Shown here: in pieces, positions 4,763 to 6,291 of the stretch | Numbering within the stretch: the stretch's first letter is position 1 | Layout: each line of letters begins with the position of its first letter | Source: Lachnospiraceae bacterium | GTDB taxonomy: Bacteria; Bacillota; Clostridia; Lachnospirales; Lachnospiraceae | Length of the DNA stretch: 6,291 nucleotides | NCBI GenBank assembly: GCA_003453515.1 | Contig: DMLD01000068.1 | Span: 1-6,291 of the forward strand | Direction of reading: 5' to 3' | The notes under the pieces: model-generated | Told to the model about the DNA's origin: nothing | Seen by the model: the letters and a program-made list of their open reading frames with translations, nothing else | Databases searched by the model: none | Translations under genes and position numbers: made by a program

Positions 4763-6178
4763 ATGATGTCAACGAACGTCGAAAAGAACCGAGAACAGGT
4801 TCAATTCATCTGTATGGATGACCTTGTTCCCAAGGATCATCTGCTCCGATTGATTGATGGTGCACTTGACTGGTCATTCATTTATGATCTTGTAGAGGAC
4901 AAGTACTCTCCGGACAATGGGCGCCCAAGCCTGGATCCGGTCGTGCTGATAAAGATTCCACTCATACAGTATCTCTATGGTATTAAGAGTATGCGGCAAA
5001 CAATTAAGGAAATAGAAGTAAATGTCGCTTATCGATGGTTCTTAGGTCTTGATCTATACAGCAAAGTCCCCCACTTCTCTACTTTCGGAAAGAATTATAC
5101 TCGACGGTTTAAAGATACCGATCTTTTTGAACAGATATTCTCACGTATTCTTGAAGAGTGTTATAAATACGATCTTATTGATCCCACTGAAATATTCGTT
5201 GATGCCACACATGTAAAGGCCAGAGCCAATGCAAAAAAGCATCAAAAGCAAATCGCTAAACAGGAGAGCCTGTTTTACGAAGAGCAGCTTAAGGAAGAAA
5301 TAAATAGAGATCGGGAAGAGCACGGAAAAAAGCCATTGAAAGATAAAGATGATGGTCCAAGCGGAGGCACCGGCGGAGGTAAAGAAAAAGAAATCAAAGT
5401 AAGCACCTCAGATCCAGACAGTGGATGGTTTCACAAAGGAGAGCATAAACAGGTTTTTGCGTATTCAGTTGAAACCGCATGTGATAAAAACGGATGGATT
5501 CTCGGATATACAGTCAGTCCCGGTAATCAGCATGACAGTCGGACATTCAAAGGACTGTATGACAAGATGAAACCTCTTAATCCGAATATCATGATCATGG
5601 ATGCAGGATATAAAACCCCGGCAATTGCAAAAATGCTTATTGATGATGGAATAAAACCATTGTTCCCATACAAATGCCCCATGACAAAGAAAGGATTCTT
5701 TAGAAAGTATCAGTATGTTTATGATGAATACTATGATTGCTATCTGTGCCCCAATGATAAAATACTAAAATACAGAACTACCAATCGTGACGGGTACAGA
5801 GAATATAAAAGCAATCCACATGATTGTGCGAAATGTCCTTATATCGACCAATGTACAGAAAGCCAGAATCATCAGAAAACTGTCACACGGCACATATGGG
5901 AAGATTACGTAGAAATAACTGAAGATATCCGACACACAATCGGAATGAAGGATCTATACAATAAACGAAAAGAAACCATAGAGCGATTGTTTGGAACAGC
6001 AAAAGAGAATCACGGTTTCCGATACACGCAGATGTATGGAAAGGCCCGGATGCAAATGAAGGTCGGGCTAACCTTTGCGTGTATGAATCTAAAGAAACTG
6101 GCAAGAATCCTAAAAAAGAAGGGGATAATCCCCACTATTTTTCGCTATTTTCCTAAAAATCTACCAATTGCATGCTAA
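4763..6178 (+). CDS. IS1182-family DDE transposase, intact, 471 residues
   Basis: This enzyme cuts and joins the ends of the insertion sequence. The N-terminal DUF772-like domain (about 15-110, VPKDHLLRLID and GRPSLDPVVLIK) is followed by a DDE catalytic domain: Asp147 in VDATHVKARAN, Asp280 in IMDAGY, and Glu407 in ETIERLFGTAK, with Lys414 at the E-(6)-K spacing of DDE_Tnp_1 enzymes. A cysteine group, Cys326-x2-Cys329 and Cys355-x2-Cys358-x5-Cys364, is a zinc-ribbon-like insertion common in this family. A charged, Gly-rich linker (about 165-215) lies between the first and second catalytic Asp. GGAGGG (4748-4753) is 9 bases before ATG 4763; a second ATG at 4766 is a less well spaced alternative. 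No frameshift or stop interrupts it and all three acidic residues are present, so it is potentially active. Confidence 0.95.
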   Translation: MMSTNVEKNREQVQFICMDDLVPKDHLLRLIDGALDWSFIYDLVEDKYSPDNGRPSLDPVVLIKIPLIQYLYGIKSMRQTIKEIEVNVAYRWFLGLDLYSKVPHFSTFGKNYTRRFKDTDLFEQIFSRILEECYKYDLIDPTEIFVDATHVKARANAKKHQKQIAKQESLFYEEQLKEEINRDREEHGKKPLKDKDDGPSGGTGGGKEKEIKVSTSDPDSGWFHKGEHKQVFAYSVETACDKNGWILGYTVSPGNQHDSRTFKGLYDKMKPLNPNIMIMDAGYKTPAIAKMLIDDGIKPLFPYKCPMTKKGFFRKYQYVYDEYYDCYLCPNDKILKYRTTNRDGYREYKSNPHDCAKCPYIDQCTESQNHQKTVTRHIWEDYVEITEDIRHTIGMKDLYNKRKETIERLFGTAKENHGFRYTQMYGKARMQMKVGLTFACMNLKKLARILKKKGIIPTIFRYFPKNLPIAC

Positions 6179-6202
6179 AACAGGAAAAATAACGAGAGAG
6201 GA

Positions 6203-6244
6203 TGCACAGAAAATCGTGGCACTTCGTGCCACGATTTTTGTGCA
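6203..6244 (+). terminator. Strong hairpin terminator after the transposase gene
   Basis: Bases 6203-6222 pair with 6226-6244 around a TTC loop: a 19-base-pair stem with a single bulged G at 6209. The A-rich left arm and TTTTT (6235-6239) on the right arm give the A-stem/T-run pattern of an intrinsic terminator that could act in either direction. It would stop transposase transcripts within the element and block incoming antisense transcription. Confidence 0.75.
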
Positions 6245-6253
6245 AGGAAACGC

Positions 6254-6273
6254 TTTAATCAGCGTTTCCTTAA
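6254..6273 (-). repeat. Right terminal inverted repeat of the IS, itself within a palindrome
   Basis: On the minus strand it reads TTAAGGAAACGCTGATTAAA, matching the left end at 18 of 20 bases. It overlaps a second palindrome: 6244-6254 and 6261-6271 are perfect 11-base arms around a 6-base loop. The remaining 18 bases of the window (6274-6291) are outside the element and show no feature. Confidence 0.8.
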
Positions 6274-6291
6274 CTTATTGTTTTACCAGAG

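Larger units (their letters stand above)
4592..6273 (+). mobile_element. Complete IS1182-family insertion sequence, about 1.68 kb
   Basis: One intact transposase gene is bracketed by inverted ends: TTAAGGATACACTGATTAAA at 4592-4611 and its near-complement at 6254-6273, identical at 18 of 20 positions. Size and single-gene layout fit IS1182. The outermost TTAA is palindromic and is present at both ends, so it may be a 4-base target duplication; the element proper would then be 4596-6269. The element also holds a terminator near its left end, a promoter, and a strong hairpin after the transposase. The coding sequence is visibly more AT-rich than the flanking genes, as expected for an acquired element. 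It inserted 6 bases after the ATPase stop, so it spares the gene but separates the operon from its original downstream sequence. Confidence 0.85.

Noticed and set aside
4763..6178. Frameshifted or decayed transposase
   Set aside because: The frame is continuous over 471 codons with all three catalytic acidic residues and the cysteine group intact.

Overview
The window looks like a chromosomal segment of an anaerobic Firmicute, most likely a Lachnospiraceae-type Clostridium relative. This rests on mid-range GC, strong AAGGAGG-type ribosome binding sites, sigma-A-like promoters with 17-base spacers, and the gene families present. The assignment is from style and family content, not from a database match.

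Layout. Positions 1-1073 (minus strand) hold the first ~357 codons of a nicotinate phosphoribosyltransferase (pncB) that runs off the left edge. A 210-base divergent intergenic region follows, with a good promoter facing each way and a large palindrome over the predicted start of the rightward transcript. Positions 1284-2063 encode a ZIP-family metal importer. After a 183-base gap containing a second strong promoter comes a two-gene operon: a small one-helix membrane protein of the DUF6110 type (2247-2489) and, overlapping it by ATGA, a divergent P1B-type metal ATPase with an N-terminal HMA2-like domain (2486-4585). Six bases after the ATPase stop codon begins a complete IS1182-family insertion sequence (about 4592-6273) with one intact transposase gene, inverted ends and its own terminators. 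Only 18 bases lie beyond it.

How the genes fit together. pncB is NAD salvage and is probably only a neighbour. The ZIP carrier, the small membrane protein and the ATPase form a plausible metal-homeostasis locus. ZIP proteins bring divalent metal into the cytoplasm, and P1B ATPases move it out. A dyad of the form CTAAC-N4-RTTAG occurs at both the ZIP promoter and the operon promoter, which suggests a shared regulator that is not in the window.

Most interesting points. The small protein plus ATPase pair closely resembles in architecture the mycobacterial PacL-CtpC pair (small membrane metallochaperone upstream of a P1B ATPase). The ATPase has Tyr-Ser-Cys where most P1B pumps have Cys-Pro-Cys, and His-Ser where the nucleotide-binding His-Pro normally is. 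The insertion sequence has ends that are themselves palindromes. No tRNA, rRNA, CRISPR array, riboswitch or phage feature was seen.
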